From assembly GCA_947490845.1 (NCBI GenBank), contig CANLHI010000001.1:1-64000 (forward strand): a stretch of DNA of 64,000 nt, given 5' to 3'. Shown piece after piece: positions 41,601 through 50,284 of the stretch. Origin of the DNA: Actinomycetota bacterium (lineage in GTDB: Bacteria > Actinomycetota > Actinomycetes > Nanopelagicales > Nanopelagicaceae). The first letter of the stretch is position 1; each line of letters opens with the position of its first letter. The notes beneath the pieces are model-generated. The model made no database searches. It saw nothing but the letters and a program-made list of their open reading frames with translations, and had not been told where the DNA came from. The position numbers and the translations under genes are program-made.

Positions 41601-42386
41601 ATGTGGGAAGATTGGCAAATGGCTAACGATGAACGTTTAACCCTCTCGGTCGACTGCGGTGGACTGTTCTTAAAGAGCTGCGTTCTCGATGAATCTGGCA
41701 CCATGCACTCAAAGCCAGGCCGCGTTGAAACTCCTTACCCACTCTCGCCTGAGCGTTTCATAGAAACCATCAAAGCAATCTCTGATTCATTGCCGCCCAC
41801 ATATCGCGCAACAATCGGTATGCCTGGAATGATTCGACATGGCGTTGTTATTTCAACACCTCATTACATGACCAAGAGCGGCCCGCGCACTCGCATTGAT
41901 CCAGAACTTCAAGAACAATGGAGTGGCTTTGATATGCAAAGCGCTCTTGGCAAGAAGTTAGCAATGCCGACTCGCGTATTAAATGATGCCGAAGTACATG
42001 GCGCCGGAATTATTTCTGGTTCGGGTTATGAAGTTGTAATTACTTTAGGTACCGGACTTGGCTTTGCAATCTTTTATGGTGGATCACTCTCACCTCACAT
42101 TGAATTTTCACATGCACCCGTTCGTCGCGCCACGACATATGACACTTGGATTGGTGAACATGAGCGCCGCCGCTTAGGTAACGCCTTTTGGTCACGCCGA
42201 ATTCGCGCCATGGTTGATGAACTGCGCCCGGTATTTATGTGGGATCGCCTTTACATCGGTGGCGGAAATGCACGCTGTATTCGCCAAGCAGATTTAGATC
42301 GCATGGGAGATGAAGTTGTTATCGTTCCAAATGCTGCAGGTGTTGCCGGTGGCGTGCGCGCTTGGACGCTCGAGCAATATAAGTAA
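41601..42386 (+). CDS. ROK-family sugar kinase, polyphosphate-glucokinase-like
   Basis: 261 aa without an N-terminal helix-turn-helix, so an enzyme rather than a repressor. Seen: LTLSVDCGGLFLKSCVLD (phosphate loop), TIGMPGMIRHG, LNDAEVHGAG near residue 130 (catalytic Asp), ITLGTGLGFAIF near 148, and YIGGGNARCI. The ROK zinc CxCGxxGC motif is absent, as in actinobacterial polyphosphate glucokinase. ATG at 41601 follows TATTCT by 9 nt; an in-frame ATG at 41619 is possible. Converges on the FGGY kinase with a 1-nt gap. Confidence 0.78.
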   Translation: MWEDWQMANDERLTLSVDCGGLFLKSCVLDESGTMHSKPGRVETPYPLSPERFIETIKAISDSLPPTYRATIGMPGMIRHGVVISTPHYMTKSGPRTRIDPELQEQWSGFDMQSALGKKLAMPTRVLNDAEVHGAGIISGSGYEVVITLGTGLGFAIFYGGSLSPHIEFSHAPVRRATTYDTWIGEHERRRLGNAFWSRRIRAMVDELRPVFMWDRLYIGGGNARCIRQADLDRMGDEVVIVPNAAGVAGGVRAWTLEQYK

Positions 42387-42387
42387 G

Positions 42388-43704
42388 TTAACTATTTTTT
42401 AGCTGGAAAATTCCGGCGGCAATTCCGGCAAATTCTGCAGCCCCTGTGGCCCCCGCCTCTGTTGCATCGGAGACTCTAAAACTTCCATATTGTTTTTCTT
42501 TAGCTGCTGCGATCGCTGGATTCTTAATCCAACCACCTGCAATCACAACGCTCTGCGCCTTGCCAGTAAATTTCTCAATTAAGGCGACCATTTCAGATGA
42601 GTCATCTACTAAATGTTCCACAGTTGCGCGGAAAAGTGCTGCCGGTGAAACCGCATCATCTAAATTAGTGACAGACAATCCGTGATAATCATTTACAACG
42701 CGCATCGCACTTGCACTGGGATCGATCTTTAGGGCGGCCTCGCCAAGTGCGATTTTCTCTTCACGTGTTGCGACTCCGACTAGTGAGCAAGCACGTTCTA
42801 ACGTCAGTCCCGTTGGTAGTGCGCCCAGCAAGGTGTAATGATCGGCAATTACCGAACAACTTAACCCAACATTTGCCGCTGCTAATTCAGCGATGGCATC
42901 TCTTGTTAAAGGCGCTTTAAAAGTTCTTAATAAAGCCTCTGCCGTTCCCATTGAATCAAAGAGTGAGCCTTCATTGATTGCTCCGCAATAGTAGGCGGCA
43001 GTGAAATGATCGTGTCCCGCAATTGTAATAACTGCGCCCTGCAGATTTTCCGGCGCTTGATTATTTACGATTCCGATTGGCTCGCCTGCAACAACGAGTC
43101 TTGCTAAATAATCTTTACCGCCGCCTACTAGCGCAATCGCTTCATCCCAAGGTTTACGTGATTCCACATCAAAGAATCCGGTACGACTAACAAGTGAAAG
43201 CTCATTTACGATTTCTGCGCCTAAGGAATATGCCACCCATTCAGGTGCTGATAGAAAATGCTTTGCCTTCTTTGATTCTGGAAAATTTTTATTTAACCAG
43301 AGCGTCTTTGAAATGGATGCGATTTCATTTAAAAGCGCACCTGCACGTGCTCGAAATTCAAAGTCGCCGAGTTCTTTCAGAATTGGCTCGGTAATTCCGC
43401 GGGGATCATGCCAAGCCAATCCAGGGGCAAGTGGATTGCCTGCGCCATCGATTAGAACGCCAGTTTCGCTAAAGCCGGTAAATCCAATCGCCAAAACTTT
43501 TCCGCCAGCCATTTCGGCAGCCTTTGAAGCAACTGCAATTACCGTCTTTGCCAGCAACAACATATCAATGTCGCTGAAATTCTTCTCATGTTTCCAAGGT
43601 GTTGGTTCGGCATATTCAGCTAATACTTTTAAATTTAAATCGGTAGCGACCGCTTTTAAACGGGAGGTACCGATATCGACACCAATCAGAATTTCTTGTG
43701 ACAT
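42388..43704 (-). CDS. FGGY-family carbohydrate kinase
   Basis: 438 aa, shorter than AraB or XylB. Seen: ILIGVDIGTSRLKAVATDL, AIGFTGFSETGVLID near residue 72, LAWHDPRG near 96, TIAGHDHFTAAYYCGAIN near 225, DSMGTAEALL and VIAGGWIKNPAI near 390. Gluconokinase- or xylulokinase-like; substrate unknown. It follows the cupin isomerase gene by 2 nt on the same strand. Confidence 0.82.
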   Translation of the reverse strand: MSQEILIGVDIGTSRLKAVATDLNLKVLAEYAEPTPWKHEKNFSDIDMLLLAKTVIAVASKAAEMAGGKVLAIGFTGFSETGVLIDGAGNPLAPGLAWHDPRGITEPILKELGDFEFRARAGALLNEIASISKTLWLNKNFPESKKAKHFLSAPEWVAYSLGAEIVNELSLVSRTGFFDVESRKPWDEAIALVGGGKDYLARLVVAGEPIGIVNNQAPENLQGAVITIAGHDHFTAAYYCGAINEGSLFDSMGTAEALLRTFKAPLTRDAIAELAAANVGLSCSVIADHYTLLGALPTGLTLERACSLVGVATREEKIALGEAALKIDPSASAMRVVNDYHGLSVTNLDDAVSPAALFRATVEHLVDDSSEMVALIEKFTGKAQSVVIAGGWIKNPAIAAAKEKQYGSFRVSDATEAGATGAAEFAGIAAGIFQLKNS

Positions 43705-43706
43705 TT

Positions 43707-44741
43707 TTATTCGGCGTCTCGGGCCAATTCTGCAAGTGGGGGACGGCAGATGATTGCATTAGGGCCGGTAATTGAAAATGAACCAGCAGAGAATGGAATT
43801 ACGATCGCATCACCTTTTGTAATTCTCATTGCTGGCGCTTGGCTAAATGTGATTTCACCATCTCCATCTAAGACCAATGCAACTGCAAAGCCTGCTGGGA
43901 AATCTCCGCTTCCAGGCGCTAAGTGAGCACGGAAATAGCCATCTGATTTCAGCGGCAGAACTGAACGAAGTGATCCACCAGAAAAGGCGGTGTTGGTAAT
44001 TAGCGAATCAAATTCAGCATCGGTTAGCGGGTCAAGCTTTAGCGCATCGGTAACAGTTTCAAAACCGAGCCCCAGATGACCGTCTTTAATTCCATCTACT
44101 GCAAAACCTTCCCACTCCAGCAGTGCGCTGAGATCTGTTGGCTCCTGAAGCTCAAGGACAAATATTCCAGCGTCAATAGCATGTGCAACACCTGCAGGAA
44201 CAAGGACGGCATCTCCAACTTTTACTTCAATACGGCGAAGTGAGGCAAGGAGCGCGGCAGAATCTTGCGCGCGAACTAACTTTAGTAAATCTTCCTTATT
44301 TTGTTTAGTTGCAAAACCTAAACCAACTCCGGAGCCAGCGGGTGCTTCCAAAATAATCCAAGCCTCAGTCTTGCCGTGATCCAGACCTAAATGAGTTTTA
44401 GCGAATGCTTTATTCGGATGATAATGAACAGGAAGGCGCTGATCAGGATCTAGTAACTTAATTAATATTTCAGTGCTAAGTCCAAAATTCTTAACGTGAT
44501 CTGCACCAAGCCAGTTGTCTGGATCGGCCTTAATAGCATCTCGTAACAAAGTCCCATCTTCTAAACGAGAAAGACCTTGTTCGGCTTCACCGAAACGAGT
44601 TGTTACTGAGCCAATCCATTCCTCAGGACGCATGGGTCCGCCAGGACCATGTCTTAGCGCACCGATGCGATTTCCACCTCGGTAAAAGTGATCAAATTGA
44701 TTTGAGGGTAGCTTGGCGGGGGTAGTTGAATTATGCGACAT
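43707..44741 (-). CDS. Class I mannose-6-phosphate isomerase-like cupin protein
   Basis: 344 aa, two-cupin layout. Zinc ligands visible in RLPVHYHPNKAFAK (His pair) and GKTEAWIIL (Glu) near residues 102-124, with VLVPAGVAHAIDAG near 183 supplying the distal His. Longer and more divergent than housekeeping ManA, so the substrate may be another hexose phosphate. TAGTCT ends 6 nt before the ATG: leaderless. Forms an operon with the FGGY kinase. Confidence 0.8.
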   Translation of the reverse strand: MSHNSTTPAKLPSNQFDHFYRGGNRIGALRHGPGGPMRPEEWIGSVTTRFGEAEQGLSRLEDGTLLRDAIKADPDNWLGADHVKNFGLSTEILIKLLDPDQRLPVHYHPNKAFAKTHLGLDHGKTEAWIILEAPAGSGVGLGFATKQNKEDLLKLVRAQDSAALLASLRRIEVKVGDAVLVPAGVAHAIDAGIFVLELQEPTDLSALLEWEGFAVDGIKDGHLGLGFETVTDALKLDPLTDAEFDSLITNTAFSGGSLRSVLPLKSDGYFRAHLAPGSGDFPAGFAVALVLDGDGEITFSQAPAMRITKGDAIVIPFSAGSFSITGPNAIICRPPLAELARDAE

Positions 44742-44796
44742 GGTTCTAGACTACTTGCAGGAACAATATATTTACCACCTAAATTGGAGCCAGTTA

Positions 44797-45627
44797 ATGT
44801 CTGATGTATCAATTCGCCTGAAGCGTCTTTTTAATAACGGTCGTTGCTTTGACATCGCAGTAGACCACGGCTTCTTTGGCGAGGGCACTTTTCTAGCAGG
44901 CATTGAAGATATGAAAGCCGCGGTCGAAACCCTAATTACGGCAGCTCCTGATGCGATTCAATTAACTTTAGGTCAGGCTAAATTGCTGCAGAACCATCCA
45001 AACCCCCACAAACCTTCCCTTGTTATGCGCACGGATGTGGCAAATGTTTATGGAAAAGTTATTCCTGATCATCTATTTAGTATTTTGCTGGAAGAACCAG
45101 TTTTGCAGGCAGTTCGTCTCGATGCCGCAATTGTTGTAGTAAATCTGCTTGACCTGCCAGGTCGCCCAGAACTTCGCGATGCTTGCATCCGCAACATCAT
45201 GACTTTGAAAGCGCAGTGCGAACATTACGGAATGCCGCTGATGGTAGAGCCGCTTGTGATGAAAGATTCATCAGCAGGTGGATACACATCCGATGGGGAA
45301 TTAGAAAAAGTTGTGCCATTGGTTCGCCAAGCAATTGAACTTGGTGCAGACGTGATTAAGGCTGACCCGACTGATATTGCCTCTGATTATCACCATGTGA
45401 TTCAAACAGCTGGCTCTGTTCCAGTATTAGTTCGTGGTGGCGGTCGCGTCACCGATGAAGAACTTCTAAATAGAACTGCTGAAGTTTTAAAACAAGGCGC
45501 AGCAGGAATTGTTTATGGAAGAAATATCATCGCTCATCCAAAACCTGCCAAGATGACGCAAGCGCTAATGGCGATGTTGCATAAGGGCACCTCAGCTGCA
45601 GATGCGCTAAAGATTGTTAACTCTTGA
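44797..45627 (+). CDS. DhnA/LsrF-type class I aldolase
   Basis: 276 aa TIM barrel (DeoC/FbaB/LacD superfamily). Seen: CFDIAVDHGFFGEG near residue 17, MPLMVEPLVMKD near 147, and ELGADVIKADPTD near 182 whose Lys should form the Schiff base; VPVLVRGGGR and AGIVYGRNII bind phosphate. ATG at 44797 with GGAG 7 nt upstream; the open frame 28 codons further upstream overlaps the divergent gene and is unlikely. First of three collinear genes. Confidence 0.82.
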   Translation: MSDVSIRLKRLFNNGRCFDIAVDHGFFGEGTFLAGIEDMKAAVETLITAAPDAIQLTLGQAKLLQNHPNPHKPSLVMRTDVANVYGKVIPDHLFSILLEEPVLQAVRLDAAIVVVNLLDLPGRPELRDACIRNIMTLKAQCEHYGMPLMVEPLVMKDSSAGGYTSDGELEKVVPLVRQAIELGADVIKADPTDIASDYHHVIQTAGSVPVLVRGGGRVTDEELLNRTAEVLKQGAAGIVYGRNIIAHPKPAKMTQALMAMLHKGTSAADALKIVNS

Positions 45628-45628
45628 A

Positions 45629-46765
45629 ATGTCATCGCAAAAAATAGTTAAAGTCGGCATTATCGGCGGCGGCTTAATGGGCCGTGAGTTATTGGCACTT
45701 GTAGGTCGTTGGGATGCGTTATTAGACCATCCAGTACGACCTGTAATCACCGCCATTGCAGATACATCAGATTCAGTTCGTGAATTCTTTACCGGCGCTG
45801 GGGTCGCTGAGTCATATAACGATTACAAGCAATTACTGGCTAGCCCAAATGTGGATGTCGTATACATCGCTGTTCCGCACAATCTGCACGAAGAGATTTA
45901 CATTGCCACCATTAACTCAGGCAAGGATTTCTTAGGTGAGAAACCATTTGGAATTGATTTACCGGCTGCTGAAAAAATAGCCACGGCGTTAGTTGGAAAG
46001 TCCAACTTTGTGCGCGTATCTAGCGAACTTCCTTTTTATCCTGGCGCACAAGCTGCTATACGTGAAGTTCAGACCGGCAATCTTGGCGAAATCGTGGAAG
46101 TTAGATCCGGTTTGTTGCATTCCTCGGATATTGACCGCAAAAAGAAAATTAACTGGAAACGCCAGCGTAAGTTCTGTGGTGATATTGGTGTACTAGGTGA
46201 TCTCGGAATGCATGCGGCACATATTCCATTGCGTCTGGGTTACACGCCGACAAAAGTCTTTGCTGTCTTGGATGACATTGTTACGCATCGTGAAAATTCT
46301 TCTGGAGAACAAGTTCCTTGTGACACTTTCGATAACGCAGTCTTAGCGATGCGCGCTAAAAATCCTGGTAACGATCGAGAATTTCCGATGTATTGGGAGA
46401 TGAAGCGCATTGCTCCAGGAGAGAGCAACACATTCTTCTTTTCAGCTATTGGTATGACTGGTGGTGTTCGATTTAGCACTAAGAACCCTGCGGTTTATCA
46501 CACCTTCGCACTTCGCAACGGTGAGCAAGTTTGGTCTGAGATCCAACCTGGCCATGTAACGAACTGGCCAGTGATTACTGGACACATATTTGAATTTGGT
46601 TTTCCAGATGCGCTGCTGCAAATGTGGGCGGCATATTTGGCAGAACGTGAAGGCAAGCTGGGTGATCGTTTTGGTTGTGCAACCGTTGTTGAAGTAGTTA
46701 ACTCACATAAAGCATTTGCTGCGGCAATGAAGTCTCACGAATCTCGCTCAGAAATATCTATCTAG
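45629..46765 (+). CDS. Gfo/Idh/MocA-family oxidoreductase
   Basis: 378 aa. Seen: VKVGIIGGGLMGRELLALVG, VVYIAVPHNLHEEIYIATI, GEKPFGIDL (EKP motif Lys) and LGDLGMHAAHIPLRLGYTP (His of the active site). Starts 1 nt after the aldolase stop and is followed 2 nt later by the ribokinase gene: one operon. Sugar unknown. Known apiose dehydrogenases (ApsD) are from this family, so it is one possible source of that activity. Confidence 0.85.
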   Translation: MSSQKIVKVGIIGGGLMGRELLALVGRWDALLDHPVRPVITAIADTSDSVREFFTGAGVAESYNDYKQLLASPNVDVVYIAVPHNLHEEIYIATINSGKDFLGEKPFGIDLPAAEKIATALVGKSNFVRVSSELPFYPGAQAAIREVQTGNLGEIVEVRSGLLHSSDIDRKKKINWKRQRKFCGDIGVLGDLGMHAAHIPLRLGYTPTKVFAVLDDIVTHRENSSGEQVPCDTFDNAVLAMRAKNPGNDREFPMYWEMKRIAPGESNTFFFSAIGMTGGVRFSTKNPAVYHTFALRNGEQVWSEIQPGHVTNWPVITGHIFEFGFPDALLQMWAAYLAEREGKLGDRFGCATVVEVVNSHKAFAAAMKSHESRSEISI

Positions 46766-46767
46766 CA

Positions 46768-47688
46768 ATGACAAATTTCGAATCTACAAAGATTGCTGTT
46801 ATTGGCAGCACAATGATGGATCTAACTGTTTATGCAGATATTTTGCCAGCGGCAGGAGAAACAAGATTCGGTGAGAGCTTCACAACTGGATTTGGCGGAA
46901 AAGGAGCAAATCAAGCAGTGATGGCCGCTCGTACTGGCGCCCGCGTAACAATGATTACCGGAATTGGTAAAGATGGTTTTGGAGATGAAAGCCTGCAGAA
47001 TTTTAAGGATTCACAGATGGATACATCATCTGTGCTGCGATTTGATACCCACACAGGCGTTGCACATATTTGGGTTGATGGAGAAGGACAAAATCGCATT
47101 TCCATCGTGCCCGGAGCTAACTTTGAACTAACCCCACAAGATGCAATTGAACAGGTCAGTAAATTAAAAGAAGTGACCGTTCTAATCGCGCAATGCGAGA
47201 TTCCACAAGAGGTAACTTTGGCAGCCTTTCGCACTGCGCAGGAGTTGGGAATTACTACAATTCTAAATCCTGCTCCATATCAGCCACTTAGTGATGACTT
47301 ACTCGATCTGACGGACTGGTTGATTCCGAATGAAATTGAATTTGCTGAATTAGATAAATCTCATCGCGAACCAAGTTCGGATGAAGTAATTGCATCACTG
47401 CGGACGAAAGGCCGCACAATTGTCACATTAGGCAGCGAAGGCGCAGCGTTGGTTACCAAAGATGGTCATGTGAAGAGATTTGCTGCAAATAAAGTTTTCG
47501 CAACAGATACAACGGGAGCCGGTGATTGCTTTATCGGTGCCTTCGCCGCAGCTTTAGCATCCGGTGCGACGGAGGAAAGCGCAGTTCAGTTTGGAATTGA
47601 TTGTGCGACCAAGAGCGTTATGCGCAAAGGTGCGCAATCTTCATACCCAACTTTAAATGTAATTAATTTCAGCCTGATTTCAAAATAA
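46768..47688 (+). CDS. rbsK: Ribokinase (PfkB family)
   Basis: 306 aa. Seen: IAVIGSTMMDLTVYAD, the ribose/substrate motif GFGGKGANQAVMAARTGA near residue 40, GVAHIWVDGEGQNRI, NPAPYQPL, and the catalytic TDTTGAGDCFIGAFAAAL near 248 (Asp base). Specific for ribose or a close sugar. Its 3' end overlaps the convergent RbsD-like gene by 20 bp, pairing kinase and mutarotase. Confidence 0.88.
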   Translation: MTNFESTKIAVIGSTMMDLTVYADILPAAGETRFGESFTTGFGGKGANQAVMAARTGARVTMITGIGKDGFGDESLQNFKDSQMDTSSVLRFDTHTGVAHIWVDGEGQNRISIVPGANFELTPQDAIEQVSKLKEVTVLIAQCEIPQEVTLAAFRTAQELGITTILNPAPYQPLSDDLLDLTDWLIPNEIEFAELDKSHREPSSDEVIASLRTKGRTIVTLGSEGAALVTKDGHVKRFAANKVFATDTTGAGDCFIGAFAAALASGATEESAVQFGIDCATKSVMRKGAQSSYPTLNVINFSLISK

Positions 47689-48058
47689 CGCTGCTGTAGG
47701 GAACCGCATCGCCTGTGTGAATAATTCCTAAAGCATGACTTACCTTCACTTTGAAATCCTCGTGCGCGATAATCGTGGTTGGTAGGCCGCCATGATGCTT
47801 CTTATATTCAGCAACAGTTACCGCATCGACCTTTGCTTCGAACTCAGCGGCAAGGAACATTCCAGTTAAATCTAAGTGCGGCAAGATCGCATCCAGAACT
47901 TGGCAGACTGTTGGAGTTCCCATTACAAGTGCCAGATCTATAGTTTCGACGCCCGGATAAGTTGGAAAGGGGCCATCCACAATTGCAATCGTATTTACAT
48001 GGCGAAAGCGCGCCAAGAGTGAAGCAAGGTCGCCATTAATAATTCCATTTTTTATCAT
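47669..48058 (-). CDS. RbsD/FucU-family sugar mutarotase
   Basis: 129 aa from the ATG at 48058; the upstream open frame gives an unlikely extension. Seen: MIKNGIINGDLASLLARF, then RHVNTIAIVDGPFPTYPGVE (conserved His and Asp), and YKKHHGGLPTTIIAHEDF. Interconverts pyranose and furanose or anomers before phosphorylation. Convergent with ribokinase, divergent from the FrcK-like gene. Confidence 0.82.
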   Translation of the reverse strand: MIKNGIINGDLASLLARFRHVNTIAIVDGPFPTYPGVETIDLALVMGTPTVCQVLDAILPHLDLTGMFLAAEFEAKVDAVTVAEYKKHHGGLPTTIIAHEDFKVKVSHALGIIHTGDAVPYSSVILKSG

Positions 48059-48109
48059 GAAATAATAATTCCCTAGTAATCGCCTTCGCACAAGCGCTAA
48101 ACTTGAAAA

Positions 48110-48745
48110 GTGCCCGAACAATTAGCCGATCAAAAAGCCGCCCTCGCGCGGATTCAAGAGCATCTCGAGAAATCCAGCGAAAGAGTCTTGATCGGAATCA
48201 TCGGCAAACCTGGCGCAGGAAAATCAACCCTTTCTAAGTTCTTAATGGCAAAACTATCTAAAGAGTTGGTCACGGTTGTGCCAATGGATGGTTATCACCT
48301 GAGCAATAAAGTCCTGAAAGATTTAAAACGGTCTGATCGAAAAGGCGCACCAGATACCTTTGATGTCGCCGGCTTTGTCTCGCTGGTGAAGCGAATTCGC
48401 TCGGAACAAACTCAAAATATCTACTATCCGATATTTGATCGTGCAATTGAAGAATCAATCGCCGCCCAAGGTGTGGTTACTTCTGCCACCAAGGTAGTCA
48501 TTATTGAAGGCAACTATTTACTCCATGATGAGGGCGGTTGGGAAGTAGTTAATGATCTTTTAGATGAAAGCTGGATGGTTGATGTCGATGATGACAAACG
48601 AATCTCAAGGTTGATTTCGCGTCATATCGCCTACGGCAAAGATCCCGAAGCCGCTAAAGCCTGGGCTAAAGGAACCGATGAGGTAAATGCAAAACTAATC
48701 GAACGCGGGCGCGCCCGTGCCGACTTCGTTGTTGTTATTGATTAA
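48110..48745 (+). CDS. P-loop sugar/nucleoside kinase (FrcK/uridine-kinase-like)
   Basis: 211 aa. Walker A GIIGKPGAGKSTLSKFL near residue 30, VPMDGYHLSNKVLKDL near 57 (acceptor-binding Asp), APDTFDVAGFV, VVIIEGNYLLHDEGGW near 130 and SRHIAYGKD. Related to pantothenate and uridine kinases and to FrcK of fructose operons. GTG start with TAAACT ending exactly 6 nt before: leaderless. 3' end overlaps the convergent aminotransferase by 4 nt. Confidence 0.8.
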   Translation: MPEQLADQKAALARIQEHLEKSSERVLIGIIGKPGAGKSTLSKFLMAKLSKELVTVVPMDGYHLSNKVLKDLKRSDRKGAPDTFDVAGFVSLVKRIRSEQTQNIYYPIFDRAIEESIAAQGVVTSATKVVIIEGNYLLHDEGGWEVVNDLLDESWMVDVDDDKRISRLISRHIAYGKDPEAAKAWAKGTDEVNAKLIERGRARADFVVVID

Positions 48746-50136
48746 CTACGAAGAGCAACTGCAAGTGAACGGAAATCTTCGACCAAGATGTCGATCTCTC
48801 TCTGTCCGTGAGCAAGGCTAATCAACCACTGCTCATCTAACCCCGGAGGCGTAATAATTCCGCGGTTAAGTGACCAGAGCCAAGATAACTCAGCAACTGC
48901 AAAATCTGTTGCTTTGTAATCACGATAGTTGCGAACTGGCGCGATAGACCAAGTAATACAGCCTTTAACACCAAATCCAACAGTATGTGCTGGAAGTTGG
49001 AACTCTTCGATAATTTCAGTAATTCGATCGAGTGCTTGTTGGTTGAACGCTTCTGCTGCAGCCAAAGTTTCTGCTGTGCAAATTTTATCAACCGCTCTGA
49101 TACCTGCCATCGCAAGTGGATTACCGTTGAAAGTACCGAAGTGAGCCATCTTGCCGTTTGATACAAAATCCATGTATTGCTTTTTTCCACCGAATGCAGC
49201 GAGTGTAAGTCCGCCGCCGATTGATTTAGCAAGTGTGATCAAATCTGGTTGAACGCCAAGGCGTTGTGCCGCTCCTTGATGTCCTGCTGTAAGTCCCGTT
49301 TTAACTTCATCAAATATAAGGATGATTCCGTATTCATCGCAGAGTTCGCGAACACGTTCTAGATAGCCAGCATCAGGTAGAACGATGCCGATATTTTCAA
49401 GAACTGGTTCGACAATGAAGCAAGAAATAGTTTTTGAGTGCTTTTCAAATATACGTTCCAACGCATCCGGGTTGTTATATGGAACAACAAAGACGTTTCC
49501 AGCAACTAAATTTGCATCTGCAACTGGAGTTGGCTCCTCAGCATCGCCAGCTTTTTCTAAAGATGGTTTAGCGGAAACTACGAATGGGTCATAGCTACCG
49601 TGGTAGCCGCCTTCGACCTTTACGATGTCACTTTTTCCACTGGCAGATCGGGCAACACGTACGGCATACATTGTTGATTCGGTGCCTGAGTTGGTAAAAC
49701 GCACCTGATCAATTCCAAAGCGACGACAAATTCGCTCTGCTGCATCAGTTGAGATTGGAGAAGGTGTAACGAAGAGCATTCCGGTATCTAGCGCCGCTTT
49801 TGTTTCTTCTACAACAACTGGATTGAGGTGGCCGGCGAGCATTGCGCCGAAGCCCATTGAGAGATCCAGAAGCTGGCGTCCGTCTACATCGGTCATCCAA
49901 GCGCCTTTGGCCGAGACAATCGAGATCGGATATGGATCCCAGTGTTGGAAACTTGAGGTGACGCCAAGTGGCAGTGACTTCATGGAGCGTACGCTCTCGG
50001 CCTGTGAACCCTTGGTGTTGCTAGTAAATAGTTGCCACTCTGAAGCCAGTAAGGAAGCTACTTTTTCAGGAGATATCGGCGTGGATGTTGCTGGTGTTGA
50101 TCTAAAACTTTCCGCATGATGCGATTGTGTAATCAT
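48742..50136 (-). CDS. Class III (HemL-like) PLP-dependent aminotransferase
   Basis: About 464 aa. Seen: VDGRQLLDLSMGFGAMLAGH, RFTNSGTESTMYAVRVARS near residue 145, EGGYHGSYDPFV, FIVEPVLENIG, LIFDEVKTGL (PLP Asp) and LAKSIGGGLTLAAFGG (PLP Lys near 310). It resembles glutamate-1-semialdehyde aminomutase, but the 60-residue N-terminal extension and isolated setting suggest a catabolic aminotransferase. ATG at 50136 preferred over one 6 codons earlier; a -10-like TACAGC ends 6 nt before it. Confidence 0.82.
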   Translation of the reverse strand: MITQSHHAESFRSTPATSTPISPEKVASLLASEWQLFTSNTKGSQAESVRSMKSLPLGVTSSFQHWDPYPISIVSAKGAWMTDVDGRQLLDLSMGFGAMLAGHLNPVVVEETKAALDTGMLFVTPSPISTDAAERICRRFGIDQVRFTNSGTESTMYAVRVARSASGKSDIVKVEGGYHGSYDPFVVSAKPSLEKAGDAEEPTPVADANLVAGNVFVVPYNNPDALERIFEKHSKTISCFIVEPVLENIGIVLPDAGYLERVRELCDEYGIILIFDEVKTGLTAGHQGAAQRLGVQPDLITLAKSIGGGLTLAAFGGKKQYMDFVSNGKMAHFGTFNGNPLAMAGIRAVDKICTAETLAAAEAFNQQALDRITEIIEEFQLPAHTVGFGVKGCITWSIAPVRNYRDYKATDFAVAELSWLWSLNRGIITPPGLDEQWLISLAHGQREIDILVEDFRSLAVALRS

Positions 50137-50284
50137 TTTAAAGCTGTACGGCAAAGGTTTCTGATTTAGAAACTCGTTTGAGAAGTACTCTCCCCGTCAT
50201 TTCATTCTTTCGAATGTGGGATAAGTATCTCCGAAGTCAAAAAAAGTTGCAACCCCACCCCACTTTTATGCGAGAACTTCGGGC

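Noticed and set aside
41601..42386. ROK-family protein as repressor for the TTGTTCA operators
   Set aside because: It lacks the N-terminal helix-turn-helix and looks like a catalytic kinase.
50157..50173. GTTTCT-N5-AGAAAC inverted repeat upstream of the aminotransferase as an operator
   Set aside because: A single 6-bp-arm palindrome in AT-rich DNA with no second copy is too weak to call.
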